This document shows, one piece after another, positions 1 through 11,489 of a stretch of 64,000 nt of DNA. Numbering within the stretch: position 1 is the stretch's first letter; each line of letters begins with the position of its first letter. The translations under genes were made by a program, and so were the position numbers. The notes below the pieces were generated by a model. The model saw only the letters and a list, made by a program, of their open reading frames with translations. It did not search any database and had not been told where the DNA came from. Origin of the DNA: Phytophthora quininea (taxonomy: Eukaryota > Oomycota > Peronosporomycetes > Peronosporales > Peronosporaceae); assembly GCA_011947345.1 (NCBI GenBank), contig JAAVTG010000717.1, positions 124,001-188,000 on the forward strand. The letters are read 5' to 3'.

Positions 1-660
1 TTTAACAAGATTTTGTTGGCACGACGAACGCTCGAGCTATCCTCCTGCTCACAAACGCTAATGCCGTCGTGCTCTTGCGATATCGTCTGGAAATCCACTC
101 GGATACATCAAATGTCTAGCGTTGTTCATAATACAACTTCGTGTAGCGAGCTTGCAGCGTTATCACCTCAGTCTTGCTAACCATATACCCACAATAAACA
201 CCAAAGCTATTGCATCTGAAATACTTGATGCTTCAACTGTAAGCTCCCGATAGTATATCAATCATTCCTCTCCGTCTTTAGTTGCCGTCACCACCAAGCT
301 AGCCGCCATGATCTTCACTGCGTGCTCTCTCGATTCTAAAAGCACTGACTTTTCGTTATAAGCATTCGCTAAGGGCATAATCACCCTCCGATGTGTACGT
401 GGTGCCGAGACCATCCCATGTGCTGCGTTCCGCCTGCATCCTTGTTGACAGCGGCAACTCGTTGCCTTCCGTCGGTCGAACGAAGTGCCGATCCTGCCCC
501 TCCCTCTGCTCCCACCGAGCCGAACAGGAAGTCGACTCGTGTCCACATTTCGGAGTTTGCGCCTGCCTCATACATGTGACGCGTGACAAGCGTCGTCCCT
601 TTCGAGCAGCGTGTCCACTAGGATAGCGAGCCATGCACAGCACCCGCTGCAGATCCCAAC
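1..660. other. Gene-free left edge
   Basis: I see no supportable gene here. The short open frames between 260 and 680 lie on both strands, overlap each other and show no recognisable domain. The last 100 bp or so is presumably the promoter and 5' leader of the gene starting at 661, but I see no clear Inr-FPR core promoter. Confidence 0.5.
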
Positions 661-1458
661 ATGACCGAAGCTGCACTAGCGGAGCGGGACCACGGACCGA
701 CCGTCGTGCTCATGACCCGGAGAGCGTCTGCACCGCCATCGCACTCGCCATCTCTTCCGGCTCAAGCCGTTGACACCTCAACTGCTTCAATCTCCGAGCT
801 CGAGGAGAAGGCTGAAGTAAAACCTCGCAGTCAAAGCAGCGGCAACGTCAGCAGTGAGAACACTAGCGGCGACAGCAATGCAGCAAAGCCCAAAGGTACT
901 AAAGGCAGCGGACCAGCCATCCACCAGAATCACCCGGAAGACGCGTGTCGGTACCCGAACAAGCGGTGCTACAACAAACGCGCGGTGAAAAACAATGGGG
1001 AGCTTCACAAGTTCTGCGATATGCATCGAGACTCGGCTAACCGGTATCAACGCAAGCTCGAGCAGCGACTAAAGGAGAAACGGATCCAGTCGAGGAGAAA
1101 AGCACTGCAAGCGCAACAAGCAGCTCAGGCGCAAGCGCAAGCTCAGGCACAAGTCCACATGCAAATGATGCAAGCTGAGCAGTACAATATGGACGCGATG
1201 ATGGCGGGAGGGTATTCGGGCTTGGACGTGTATAACACATCGATGACAACCCCGCTAGTTCCAGTTAGAAGTGTGAGTGCGCCACCGCCTCAACCAGGAC
1301 TGTTTCCAGGCCACCCTGGAATTCCGCTTCCAGTTGCAAGTGCTGCGACGCCCACGGGAGCATCAAGGCATGAAGACGAATATGAACCTTTTCAGCATCC
1401 TGTACAGCTCGAAAGCGAAGATCTCGACTGCCTCAATTTGTTCTTCCACGAACCGTGA
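661..1458 (+). CDS. Basic Cys/His-motif protein with Gln/Ala-rich stretch (unknown function)
   Basis: Intronless 265-residue frame from ATG to TGA. The N-terminal 95 residues are Ser/Thr/Pro-rich and look disordered. Around residues 96-125 is a compact block, CRYPNKRCYNKRAVKNNGEL followed by HKFCDMHR, giving the spacing C-x6-C, then C-x2-H, which could bind a metal ion. It runs into a strongly basic helix (QRKLEQRLKEKRIQSRRKA) and a Gln/Ala run (about residues 140-160). From memory, similar C..NKR...LH..C..HR blocks occur in several oomycete proteins of unknown role, and a nucleic-acid-binding or nuclear role would fit the basic helix. That role is inference. The C-terminal third is Pro-rich and ends in an acidic-hydrophobic tail. 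No signal peptide or membrane segment is visible. Confidence 0.7.
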   Translation: MTEAALAERDHGPTVVLMTRRASAPPSHSPSLPAQAVDTSTASISELEEKAEVKPRSQSSGNVSSENTSGDSNAAKPKGTKGSGPAIHQNHPEDACRYPNKRCYNKRAVKNNGELHKFCDMHRDSANRYQRKLEQRLKEKRIQSRRKALQAQQAAQAQAQAQAQVHMQMMQAEQYNMDAMMAGGYSGLDVYNTSMTTPLVPVRSVSAPPPQPGLFPGHPGIPLPVASAATPTGASRHEDEYEPFQHPVQLESEDLDCLNLFFHEP

Positions 1459-1925
1459 AACGAAAACAAATACCAAGGTGCCCTATGGAAGAAATGTACG
1501 TTCCAGCTTGTCTTGGCAAGAACTTCGCGTTTGCAGCATTATAGAAGAAGTAGTAATTTACTGGTTGGTGTAAGAATTGCTGTTGCTTTAAAATGAATTC
1601 AAATAGCATTCCTGTTTTGGTATTATACTACCAGTACCAGTAGGTATTCACTTTCAAAGAATGCGAGCTCGTCGGCGGCTACGATGTCGAGTGCACCGAG
1701 TACACATACCGCGGGAACAGCAGCGGCAGATGACTTGTCATTCCCATCACCCCACCGTCGATAAGGGAGACGGCTCTTCTTGGGGAGTTAGTCATGGGTA
1801 TTGTGTAGTTTTTTTTTTGAAGATGCGACTGTTTGTATGGAATCCATAGTATGGATTGCCAGACGATCTTTTCTCTTGTTGCCAAGGTTGCCTGCCCCTG
1901 GGAAGTTCCAAGCGCGCCATCAAGG
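1459..1925. other. Intergenic stretch
   Basis: No gene supported. It contains a short AT-rich stretch (1560-1650) and a T-run near 1810. Confidence 0.4.
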
Positions 1926-3345
1926 ATGAAGTTCTTCCAGACATGGGTCCTTGCTGGTACCATTGGCCTCAACTTATTCTCACCTACCAGCAAGATGACA
2001 GCGATCATGGTGTTCGCCAACAGCTCCTGCACTTCACCTGCCGTCTCGATCGAGTTGACTACTCGCCACAGGTTGCTCACTACAACCCCGTTTGCCAAGA
2101 TGGCGGGGCAGCATACTACGTGTCCGATTGTACAAACTTCTATAGAGGATGACGTCGGTATCATTCGCAACGCGTTTGGGGCTGGATCGATGAGTTCATC
2201 ATATCCATATCCATATTTGGTCGAAGAGAAGTACAGCTCGGGTCAATTTGCCTACACCTAACAAATGCCACGGTGTACCGGCCAGATGAAGTTGCCATTC
2301 CAACGCGGCGGGTACGTCATGTCACCAACTCACTCTTTGACACTCGGCGATAGTTACGACGTATGAAAATGCCATGTGTGCGGTTCCAGCAACAACTACC
2401 ACGTTGTGCTGGGCAATGTTCGGCTCTGGTTCTCAGATTGACGGGTAGCTGCCTACTTGAGAGAGCCATTGCCTTCGTTCACGACTGTCGCGACGTACGA
2501 AGATTGTAACGCTCCATCCAAGCTCACATTTTCGAGAGATTTCGCGTGCAAGCTACCAACGAATTTGACAGACGAATCGTGTGAAAGCAGCGGTGGATCA
2601 TACTTTACTGCCTCCGGCTGCACGTCTGAATACACAGGGACTGTGGCAACCGTGTTTGGTGCCAACAACCCATACGTTATTGTGGAAAGTTTCCCAGGTT
2701 TCTGGTGCAATGATCCCGAATACGTGACGGTATACAGAGCTGATGGGCTGTGTCATGTAGACGGTGAGACTAGCTTCAAGTTACAATTAATAGTGACAGC
2801 TCGGCAAACATTACGGAGTATTTGGACACAGAGTGTGTCTCGGGGGCTAACAGCGAGACGATAGAGAGTGGAGTGCTCTCCACGTCGTCGTGTGTTCGGG
2901 TCTATCAAGGTGTTTGGCGTTCTACACGGTACACAGTGGGAGGGCTTGGAATGGGCAAAAGACAGCGGTCGCACTATACGACAATTCGTTTTGCGGCTCA
3001 GCACCATCGCAAGTTATTGTTACCAATTTGGAAATGGTGTATGCCGCCGATGGCCTTTGCCATTTCAGCATGAGTGATATACATTATTTCAAGGTCACAC
3101 GCGGGAACTATGGTGCTGTCACAATTGGGTCGTATCCGTCGCCGCTCTGTAAAGACTCGGAGGGTGAACTTTTTGTTTTGGACAAGTCGTCTGAAACGTG
3201 TTACGACGGGAATACTGTGTTTCGTACGAGCAAAGTCCTGCTTGCCCCGACAGAGATCAGCTATTGCGATATTCGAGGATACCTTGTGTGGCGAAGTTCC
3301 TTCGCAACTTGTCATCAGCAACACTCAGTGTTTGGCGACAGGTAG
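1926..3345 (+). pseudogene. Broken cysteine-rich secreted repeat protein
   Basis: An ATG at 1926 opens a hydrophobic signal-peptide-like start (MKFFQTWVLAGTIGLN). Beyond it, related segments of about 80-100 residues recur in different frames, each rich in cysteine and carrying a Y-x-ADG-x-CH motif (YRADGLCHVDG near 2740, YAADGLCHFSM near 3050). The frame changes at least near 2270-2450, 2790-2830, 2890-2900 and 3060, and stops interrupt the reading, so no single product is possible. Secreted cysteine-rich repeat proteins with ADG-x-CH units are, as I recall, a multigene family in Phytophthora. No function is established from the sequence. Because this window has many single-base indels, some breaks could be artefacts, but their number favours a real pseudogene. 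Confidence 0.55.
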
Positions 3346-3512
3346 TTCCCGACCGTCGTAAGGATTGATCTTCATCTTAAGCCAAATGTGTTTTCGTTTC
3401 TCGCACTTCCATTTGCATAATTTTCCAACAGAATTGCAAATTAAATATATTCATCGATGATTATTTGCACACTTGCTACTACGTAGTACGTGTATGTACA
3501 CATGGTTCTTTC
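3346..3512. other. Intergenic, AT-rich 3' region
   Basis: AT-rich spacer between two convergent loci; likely holds both 3' ends. No terminator-like element recognised. Confidence 0.3.
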
Positions 3513-5070
3513 CTATCCGCATGCTGCTGGAGTATCCGGGAGGAAGTCGGCCACACCAAGACGATGCATCAGTGGTTCAAAGCCGATCGCAAATTCCACG
3601 TATTGCAGTCGACACGTCGGAGCAAAGCAGTAGCAAATCATGGCGTCGTAAGGTAGATGTACGTGTCTCTCCACTGACTGGGGTACACTGGTAGCAGACG
3701 TATCACTTTCATCTGCTTCTCCTTCGTCTTCCTCCTCATCCGACCAAGACGTGGACGACGCAATGCTCTGCTGTCTCAGTCGTCGCTCAATAAACGACGT
3801 CCCCGTCGTCGGTAGCAGCGATAGACACGTCGCTTTAGACGCCACAACGAACGTCTTCTTCGAGATCCGGTTCGTCGCCGTCAAATGGAAGGCAAACACA
3901 TCGCGTTGGCCATCGTACGGGATTTCTAATGGGTCGCTATCTTCAGCTCCCCTTGAGCCGGTGACAGAAGGCGTCGACGCAGCCGTAGCCGCTTCCACTC
4001 CTGCAGCCTCATTTTCTTCTTGCTGATCTCCGGTGGCCGATGTAGTCGCAGGTTTCTCCGGCAGCTTTCCATACGAAAGAAACACTCTCAACGCATACGA
4101 CGTCGTGTTCAAGAACACACCTTCTCTCTGCACAGGTAGTTGGTACCTCGTTTCCCCGACTTGCAGCATGGCATCAAACGTCCAGTCCAGCGGACGAAAC
4201 TGCAACGGATTGAACAAATACAGCAAGTACGTATTGCTAATAAGTGCGTTGACGCACAAGTCGCTGCCTTGCAGTCGGTACCGCAGCGTGTTGTCGTCAA
4301 TACTAATCGTCATTCCCGACAATTCATGCAGCTTGATCGCTGCAAAAGTCGGTTCTTCGTCTGCATCTCTTCGACTCCGTTCCGGAGTGTCATGGATCAT
4401 TGCTGGCGGTGCCAGGGGGCGGTAAATGAGCCCGTCGATCGAAGCCCACACCTGCATCATCATCATTGTGGAACCCAAAAACGGTATCTTGATCTTCGAA
4501 CTGGTACGTCGCTCGTAGTAGAGCGTTGGTATCCAACAGTACTGGTGCTGGGAACGTCTGGAAGAGCTCGCTCTCAAAGTTTAGAGAGCTCCGTAGTGCA
4601 GCGACGGAAGCCATTAGACTAATGTGTTCGTTGAGCAGCCCACGCGCTTCGTCTACCGATACCATGCCGATCAACGTCGAGATTTCCTGGATGGACCGGT
4701 TGATTCTTAATGAGAGGTCGAACATCTTCTTGCAGCGGTTGTACACGACGGCTCTCTCCTTTGAGCACATGAGCGAAGTACCGGTTTCGATCGGGAAATA
4801 CCGGGTTTCACCGTCGGAATTCATGACGTAAACTCTTGCGGTCACTCGGTTCACCGGTTTACGCCGTAGCTGAGCTCGGAACTGGTATAACCGACGCCAG
4901 TGTGACGTAGCGAAGCGGAGCTCTCCGAAGCGCGAGATGACGCGCAGGCGCCACTCGGGCTCGCAGATGAGGGAGACGTCATGCGACACGAGGCCCAGCA
5001 CACGTAGCTCCGGCAGCGCGCAGAAGCCCAGCACGAACGGCAGCGGCGGCAGCAAAGCGTCGGCATTCAT
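3513..5070 (-). CDS. Possible F-box-like protein, one frame break
   Basis: Reads right to left from ATG at 5070 (MNADALLPPLPFVLGF) to TAG at 3513. The first 200 residues occupy one frame, and from about 4465-4480 reading continues in another. A 31-bp GT..CAG segment here would restore the frame if spliced, but that is much shorter than other introns in the window, so a single-base indel is the simpler reading. The N-terminus (LPPLPFVLGFCALPELRVLG, then SHDVSLICEPEWR) resembles an F-box, which would link substrates to an SCF ubiquitin ligase. The fit is loose. The C-terminal half has an acidic Ser-rich linker (WSDEEEDEGEADESD) and ends in a compact segment rich in Cys, Tyr and Phe. About 510 residues in total. 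Gene reality is likely; the function is a guess. Confidence 0.55.
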
Positions 5071-5094
5071 AGTGTTGAGAAGAAACAGTCTCAC

Positions 5095-6239
5095 AGTTTA
5101 TTGGGGCAAAGCCCCTATAATATAATAAACGCCTTTTACTACACCCATTTTTACTTGCAGTATAACACTCTTATATGGACAAGGTTAGGGGATAGTTATA
5201 ATGATTTTAACCTCTGTTTAATAGCATGCGGTTCCAATATATTGGTGTTCACAGGCGTACGATCTCATTAGCGCCTCCTTTTAGACAGTTAACGGCCACT
5301 TAAGCGAGGGGTCCGTTTAGAACAACCCCGAGGGGTCGCAATGCCCTTGTTGAGTTTACAGCAGTTGGAGATCGTCGCCGGTTGTAGGATAGAAGTTGAG
5401 ATGTGACGTAGGACATCGTACAGTAGGAAGCAGCAGTCTCCGTAGGCGATGCTTCTTCACTTCCAAATGGGCCACCTGCTTGCACCTTCATCTGTCCCAT
5501 AGGGTTCTTTGAATCATCCAAATCAAGAGCCCTGATTTGTCCGAGTGGTCCGTTTTATTTGCCGGGTGGATATAGCTGCGCGCATCGAGAATGGCTCGTA
5601 AAAACTCCGTAAGAAGTCTGGGCGAAGCCACTGACACATGCACTGATAAAGAATATTTGTTGCACCCGTCTAACGAAGGCCCTTGAAAATAAAGCGGGTA
5701 GTGAGCTGCTACAACGACGCCCGTCGCGCCAGCAGCTCCTGCTGCCAGATCGCTCGATCGAGGACGAGGCGAAGAACGTGTAAACGGGCGCGATAACACT
5801 CTGCAACGTGGTAAGAGGCCCCTCTTGAGCCATGATTTTATTGACGAGCGTGCACCTGCCATATTTTTCTTTTTGTATTGGTTGCATTCATATTTACTTC
5901 TTGCTGATACCTATAGATGAACAAGCTGAGTATGCAGGAAGGTATGCAGTCTGCTGCACGTGGGGTGCGGACTACATGAACACGATCGTGCTCTTTAGAG
6001 GCGCGGTAGATTAAGTGCTGGCGTTATATGTTAATGCTCTCTAAAATAACGCTAATATCATTATGAACAGTTTAAAGACATTGACAAAAACCGGAATCGC
6101 AGTGGACTATATTCGCATTGTCAATGCAACAATCGCGACAAAGATTTAAATGCTCTCTAGATAGGTCCCAGTGCTCTTCAATATAGATGATCATTAATGG
6201 AGTGGAAGGGTCAGAAAAAGCTGGTGGGTTCGGCATATT
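5095..6239. other. Gene-poor stretch with small hairpin at 5103-5115
   Basis: No gene supported over about 1.1 kb. Open frames on the minus strand between 5300 and 5890 overlap in several frames and show no domain. A GGGGC-AAA-GCCCC hairpin at 5103-5115 lies just upstream of the F-box-like gene, followed by an AT-rich tract. Base composition turns AT-rich from 6000, leading into the helicase remnant. Confidence 0.4.
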
Positions 6240-7581
6240 GTCAAAGATATGCATAATGGTTTTGTTGATCACAATGCAACTAGAACAACATCTAAACGAG
6301 TTTTTTGCTGGCACATCAGGGCACAGCCGTATTTAATATCAAGGGTACAACGATTTGTTCTGCCTTTCGTTTTTATCGTTTGCGAAATCGGCATTTTCAG
6401 TTCCCTACAAGTATTTGACAGACACCAAATCGGGACCGGCCAAGCTGGAAAAAATAAATGCAGGAACAATATAAGGACGTGCACCTAGTTATCATTGACG
6501 AAATTAGTACGATCTCATTTGGAATGCTGTACTGGATTGATAGCAGAAAGCGAGAGATATGACCAAACCACTCACACGAGCTATTTGATGGTCGAGATGT
6601 TTATTGTACTGGAGATCGTACTCAATTAGACCCCGTTGTATCGAATTCGCTAGCGACATCGTTAACAAAATAGTAAATCCTGTTCAACGATGAGGAAAGG
6701 GCATTTGGGACGGCGTCAACACCGTTTGCATACTCACTAGTCTAAAGAGAGGTAGCAATGATCCTGAATGGTACAGTGTCCTCCCCTATCTACGCCAAAA
6801 GCACCCACACAAGCTGATATTGATGTTTTTCAACTGCAAGTAGGCGAACCAGAATGGATGAACAAGGCCAAACACATGGCAAATAAAACACTGTTGGCCG
6901 CCGCGCAAAACGCAAATGCAAATCATGATAGAGTAGTTCAAAGCACAGTTCCTGTTGGAATATCGCGCTTTACCGATAAACTCTTCTGCTGAAAGAAGTA
7001 CTGCGAAGTGATATGCACAGCCTCTGTGCAGGACGTCGATTTCGCTCATCTGCTGCATCAACATCTGAATTTTATTAAAGTTGGGTGTTGGAGTTCCAGT
7101 GACACTTACGTTTACCATGGCTCAACCTGCTGGTTTGTGCTAAAATGGCACAAATGCTGTAGTGTATGACTTCATTTTCGTGTCTGGTAGTGACTTACCT
7201 ATAGTTCAACTGGAAATTGCCGACCCGTATGTTGACCCCTCGCTACTTGATGATGTCCCAAACATTGTTCCTATCATGCCAAAAGAAATATCTTGGGGGA
7301 CAGTATCTAGTGATAGTCGCGTTGTGCGAGGAATTCCACTCCGGCTTGTCTATGCGATAACAGTCCACAAAGCACAGGGTCTTACTTGCACAAACGTTGT
7401 TTTCACTCAAATTCAATTCAAACATATATTTTGCCTACGCCGCTCTTTCATGGATCCGGCACAGGAATATGTTGCTAGTTACCGGCCCTTGTCACTCCAA
7501 AACCTCACAGTTACTCCGAAGCAACTAGCCGTTTTCCAGCACGAAGACCAATGCATCTTCCAAGCGTCGTCAGGCTGGTAG
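6240..7581 (+). pseudogene. Decayed PIF1-like DNA helicase (possible Helitron relic)
   Basis: Fragments of a superfamily 1 PIF1-type helicase appear in order across three frames. The Walker-B region DVHLVIIDEISTISFGML is near 6477-6530. A GD-x-TQL-x-PV segment (CTGDRTQLDPVV) is near 6608-6642. The last motif, LRLVYAITVHKAQGLTCTNV, is near 7340-7400, inside an open frame from 7162. Walker A is degraded near 6290. PIF1 helicases unwind DNA 5'-3'; in oomycetes they occur as cellular genes and inside Helitron rolling-circle transposons. I see no Rep domain or Helitron ends, so the origin is undecided. Many stops and shifts make this clearly dead. Confidence 0.7.
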
Positions 7582-9527
7582 GCGACGGAGGCATCTTAAC
7601 GAGATTAGCGCTCAATTCAATGCAAGTGTGCGGCAAGTGTTGATATTCGTCAACTGAATACACAGCGATCGCAGAGCCTTGATAGTCATGCTGTGCGATT
7701 TTGCGACCTGGGAGCCCGTCTATGGACATGACTTGGAACTGACTTTGGCGTCTTATCATGTGGTGGACTCGGCGACCGGCGCCGCCACGCTGACCGCTTC
7801 GCTGACGGCACCGTCTTCGACGTACGAAGGCCGGCAGTTCACCTTGGCTGTCTCGAGTGTCGGCGGAGAGCCAGCGACTTGACAGCGACGGCGCTTGTCG
7901 TCACAGTACCGACGTCGCCAAATAGACCTTCGCCGTCGTCCGCAGCGATTTCCAGGACATACGCGATTTTGTCCTGGGTCTTCGACGTGAGCTTGCCGAT
8001 GCGGCACTCGAAACGGGATACTCTCTCCACGGTCAAGTCGCGAAGCCGGAAGTGAGTCGCGGAGGAGATGGAGCTGCAGCACAACGAGCTCGGGCAGTTG
8101 CGGCAGCAAGTGCTGCAACTCCAACGGCAGCCCCAGCAGCAGCTCCGGCAGCACCAGCCAAAGTCGACTTGGGGGGTCGTCATCAACCAGGATACGTTGT
8201 CTCGGTACTCACCCCAAACAGAAATCCCGTTCGGCTGGTGGATGCGCTGGCAGCAAGACCTGCACCAGACTGAGCAGCTCCATCGCCAACCCGAAGCGGA
8301 GCCCCAACCACCTACTCATCCTCCGTTCGGCGGGTACTAAACACGCAGTCGAGCTTGTGGAGATACAGAGGCCCCGCCACAATGGTGACGAACGGCACCT
8401 CCTTCAAGAAGCGCACGCGCTCGTACGTCGGGAGTTTAAGGTGTTCCATGCCACCATCCCTCAGCGTTTGAAAGGAGCGAAGACGCCACTCCGGCACGTC
8501 GTGATCTTGCCATGTTACTTGTGCTTGGAAGTGGGCGGGCTGCTGTGTGTTTTGTCGTTGCTGAATACTTGGGAGCCGTGGACTTGACGGAGGAGAATAG
8601 TCAGGAGAGAACGAGGCTTGTATATTTATGTTGATGGAGTTGGGTCTGGGTCGCAAGTACTTGGGGGGTAGCGTTGGGGACTGGAGCAGCTGCTTGGGTA
8701 GAAGCAGTGCCGATGGTCGAAGCTCGAGCTGCACGGTAAGCACGTTGACTTGCCAACCATTCTGTGAATGTCTGCCGGATGAAGCTGACGCTGCTGGTGA
8801 CGGTGGAGCCGACGGTCGAGGCGTCGGTGGTGCTGGCACCGCCGAACGAAGTCGCGTCCTCGCCGCCTTGAACGCGTCGCGGAACTTGTCCATGTTGGCA
8901 ACTTCTCGATCAAATATTTTCTTGGTGGCGTCTCGCTGGCACGCGAGGGCAGCAGTGTCATCTTCGAGCGCCTTGGCCCTACGTGCCGCGCAGATCGGGC
9001 ACGACGAAGCCTGGCATCGCCACCAGGTTGATGAGCTTCGCCCGGAAGACGGGGACGCCGTCGATGATCTCAGGCTCGGACCATTCGATTGATCATTCGA
9101 TTGATTCCAATCGAGCCGCAGCGATCTGGGCTATCGACGGCGCCCCGGTCGACGAGGCGGTGGCGGTGGCGGCAGAGGAAGACGTGCTTAGAGGCGGGGA
9201 GGGGAGGGGAGCTTGGCGATGCGGCGGTGCGAAGGCGGCGTCAAATTTGACAATGAAGCTGCCGTCGCCGTCGTAGCGCTCCGGTCCGTCGAGCTCCCTC
9301 GAGATATCACTGCAGCGCATCCTGCCTCGAGTCATCGCAGCGAAGAGCAGTGGCACGTGGAACGCTTGCAGTAGCACGTGGCACGCACGGGAAGAGCGCC
9401 GCGCCATCAAACAGCTCCATCGTGTCCTTATTGTGGTGGTCTTCTCCATACGTAAACCCCGCGCGTACACCATGTAACCCCACTCGCGACCAGTGTAATC
9501 CTTGCGAGACCCTGTATAAAACACCAT
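7511..9527 (-). pseudogene. Unrecognised gene, fragmentary coding remnants
   Basis: Several minus-strand segments look protein-coding but do not join: 9527-9093 (ends in an Ala/Ser/Pro-rich stretch after DGPERYDGDGSFIVKF), about 8960-8312 (charged KALEDDTAALACQRDATKK, then a Pro-rich linker and a hydrophobic C-terminus), about 8060-7840 (RDLTVERVSRFECRIGKL) and 7759-7600. Near 9085-9110 a 12-bp tandem duplication introduces a TGA. A C-x2-C pair (SSCPICAARR) precedes the Lys/Asp-rich segment. I cannot name the family. Either a decayed gene or two neighbouring genes hit by indels. Confidence 0.3.
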
Positions 9528-9538
9528 AAATTAGCCAG

Positions 9539-11245
9539 ATGACTTGGAGCTTCGCCCCGCTGCTCCTGACGGTGTGCTGCTCCGCTCTCGCGGTCTCTCA
9601 AGCAGCTACAAGCTCCTGCAAGCCGGATGACGTGCTCTGGATCTGGTCTGGCGCCTTGACTTCCCGCTCCATCACTTTCAAGTTCGGGTTACGCGAGGGT
9701 TATGCCTGTCAGGACGATGATTTCGTGCTGTACGCCTTCCCAGAGCTGCTGGAGGGCGAACGACCGCACTCTTCGATTGCTACATGCGGTCCTGTAGACA
9801 ATGGGGAACCTGGAGAGGGAGAAGTCCGCAGTGCTGCGTCCTTCGAGACGCCCGACGTCAAGATCTGCGAGTTCCAAGGGTTACCGCACAGTAACCGTCG
9901 GTATAACTACGAGCTGACGCTGGTACAGTCCGGGCAAGTGGTGAAAAGCGGCGTGTTCACGACTCCCAAGCCAGAGGGAGAAGCTTTCAACTACAGAGTA
10001 GCCTTTGCGTCCTGTGCAGACGAAGTTTCCGATCCAAGGGTACGCTTATAAGATAGTATTTTACTATTGAGACGTATACTAACTTTTTTATTGATGTAGG
10101 TGTTTGAGGAGATTAAGAAGGAAGGGGCTTTGTTCTTCATGCACACGGGGATCTTCATTATCACAACTTGGAGGTGAATGACGTCGCGCAGTTCCGAGAC
10201 GCCTATCACTCGATTTTGCGTCGCCGGGGGACAAAAGTTGTTGGACATGCAGTTACCCTTTGCTTACATGTGGGACGATCACGATTTTGGGCCGGACAAC
10301 AGCGATGGAACTGCTGTGGGACGGAACGCGTCCGTGCAAGCGTACCACGAGTTCGTACCCCATTACCCGCTAGTTGGCGGACGTTCTCGTTCGAATACCG
10401 TGCACCAAGCGTTCACCATTGGCAGAGTTAGATATATTCTTACGGATTTACGGTCGGCTAGAACTCCCAACAAGGCCCCCGCAGCGCCGACGAAAACAGT
10501 GTTAGGAAAGAAGCAGAAGGTTTGGTTTAAGGACGAACTGATTCGAGCGACCAACGACCCCGCCATTCGACTCATTGTATGGTGCAACACGATGCCGTGG
10601 CTGGACGACGAACGCAAGTGGGGGCATTTCGTGCATGAACAGCAGGAGTTGGTGAGCTTTATCCAAGCTCACGGACTCAATAAGTGGGTCCCTATTGTCA
10701 TTATCAGTGGCGATGCCCACATGTTGGCGGTGGATGATGGAAGCCACAGTCCAGGGAACCTTACATTACTCCATGCTGCTGCATTGGGGCGTCCGGGCTC
10801 GATCAAGGGAGGGCCGTACAGTCACGGAGCTTTCCCCGGACCTGGTCAATACGGTGTTATGGATATCACGGACGAAGGAGGCGAACAAGGACGCGTGTGC
10901 GTCTACTACCGAGGTATGAACATTTACAAAGGCAAACTTGTGGAGTTTGATACTTGTCATCCGGAGCGCACGCCTCCGATCGAGCCGTACTACCCACCGC
11001 CAATTCCTGTGCGCATCATGATGCGAGTGTTTAAGAAAAGCAAGAAATACGCTGGCGTCGCGACGTTTGTGGTGACTCTGACTGTCATAGGCGTCGTGCT
11101 ACTCAAACGCAGTCGTCGCGCAGTCGATAGCAAAAACACAGCTAGATCGTCGTATAATACGAGGCGTGATCGAACACGATTAGTCCAAGCATCAACGATC
11201 TTCTACATGCAAGCAAGATGTTGCCAGTTTTCCGTTAAGGGTTAA
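9539..11245 (+). CDS. PhoD-type metallophosphatase, membrane-anchored
   Basis: Secreted or cell-surface phosphatase of the PhoD/alkaline phosphatase D family, hydrolysing phosphate esters with a metal centre. Exon 1 (9539-10039) encodes a signal peptide (LLLTVCCSALAVSQA) and the N-terminal beta domain. One intron, 10040-10099, is GT-AG and 60 bp. Exon 2 carries the family motifs MWDDHDFGPDNS, a conserved WCNTMPW segment and IISGDAHML. A transmembrane helix near the C-terminus (VATFVVTLTVIGVVLL) followed by basic residues predicts type I anchoring. About 548 residues. The frame shifts by one base at the G run 10147-10150 and returns at the G run 10226-10230; between them the restored frame gives sensible sequence, so I read the gene as functional with two compensating indels, probably sequence errors. 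Confidence 0.85.
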
Positions 11246-11433
11246 ATGCCAGCGCAGTCTTGGATGGAAATGTGCTGTCATCCTACCTTCAGCAGACACG
11301 TGGCCAAGATGTGATTCATTCGCTACCTGTGACACAGAAGTCTGTAGTGGTCGTCTACGCGACAGCCACGATGCTGGTGAACAGCAAAAGTCTCCCTCCT
11401 TCGGATCTTCTCGAGCTATAGACCCAGCGACTC

Positions 11434-11450
11434 CTTCATTCCTCAATTTG
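11434..11450 (+). promoter_or_regulatory. Oomycete Inr-FPR core promoter
   Basis: CTTCATTCCTCAATTTG matches the oomycete initiator plus flanking promoter region (consensus about TCAYTYYNCAATTT). It lies 40-56 bp before the ATG of the broken GST at 11490 and is repeated exactly before the 26.8 kb copy. Confidence 0.7.
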
Positions 11451-11489
11451 CAGTCTTCAACACAAAAGCAAACACTTCCAACAACTACC

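Noticed and set aside
4460..4500. 31-bp intron in the F-box-like gene
   Set aside because: It has GT and CAG ends and would restore the frame, but is much shorter than the other introns here (52 bp or more); a one-base indel is simpler.
5300..5890. Overlapping minus-strand open frames as a gene
   Set aside because: Three frames overlap, no domain, no consistent composition.
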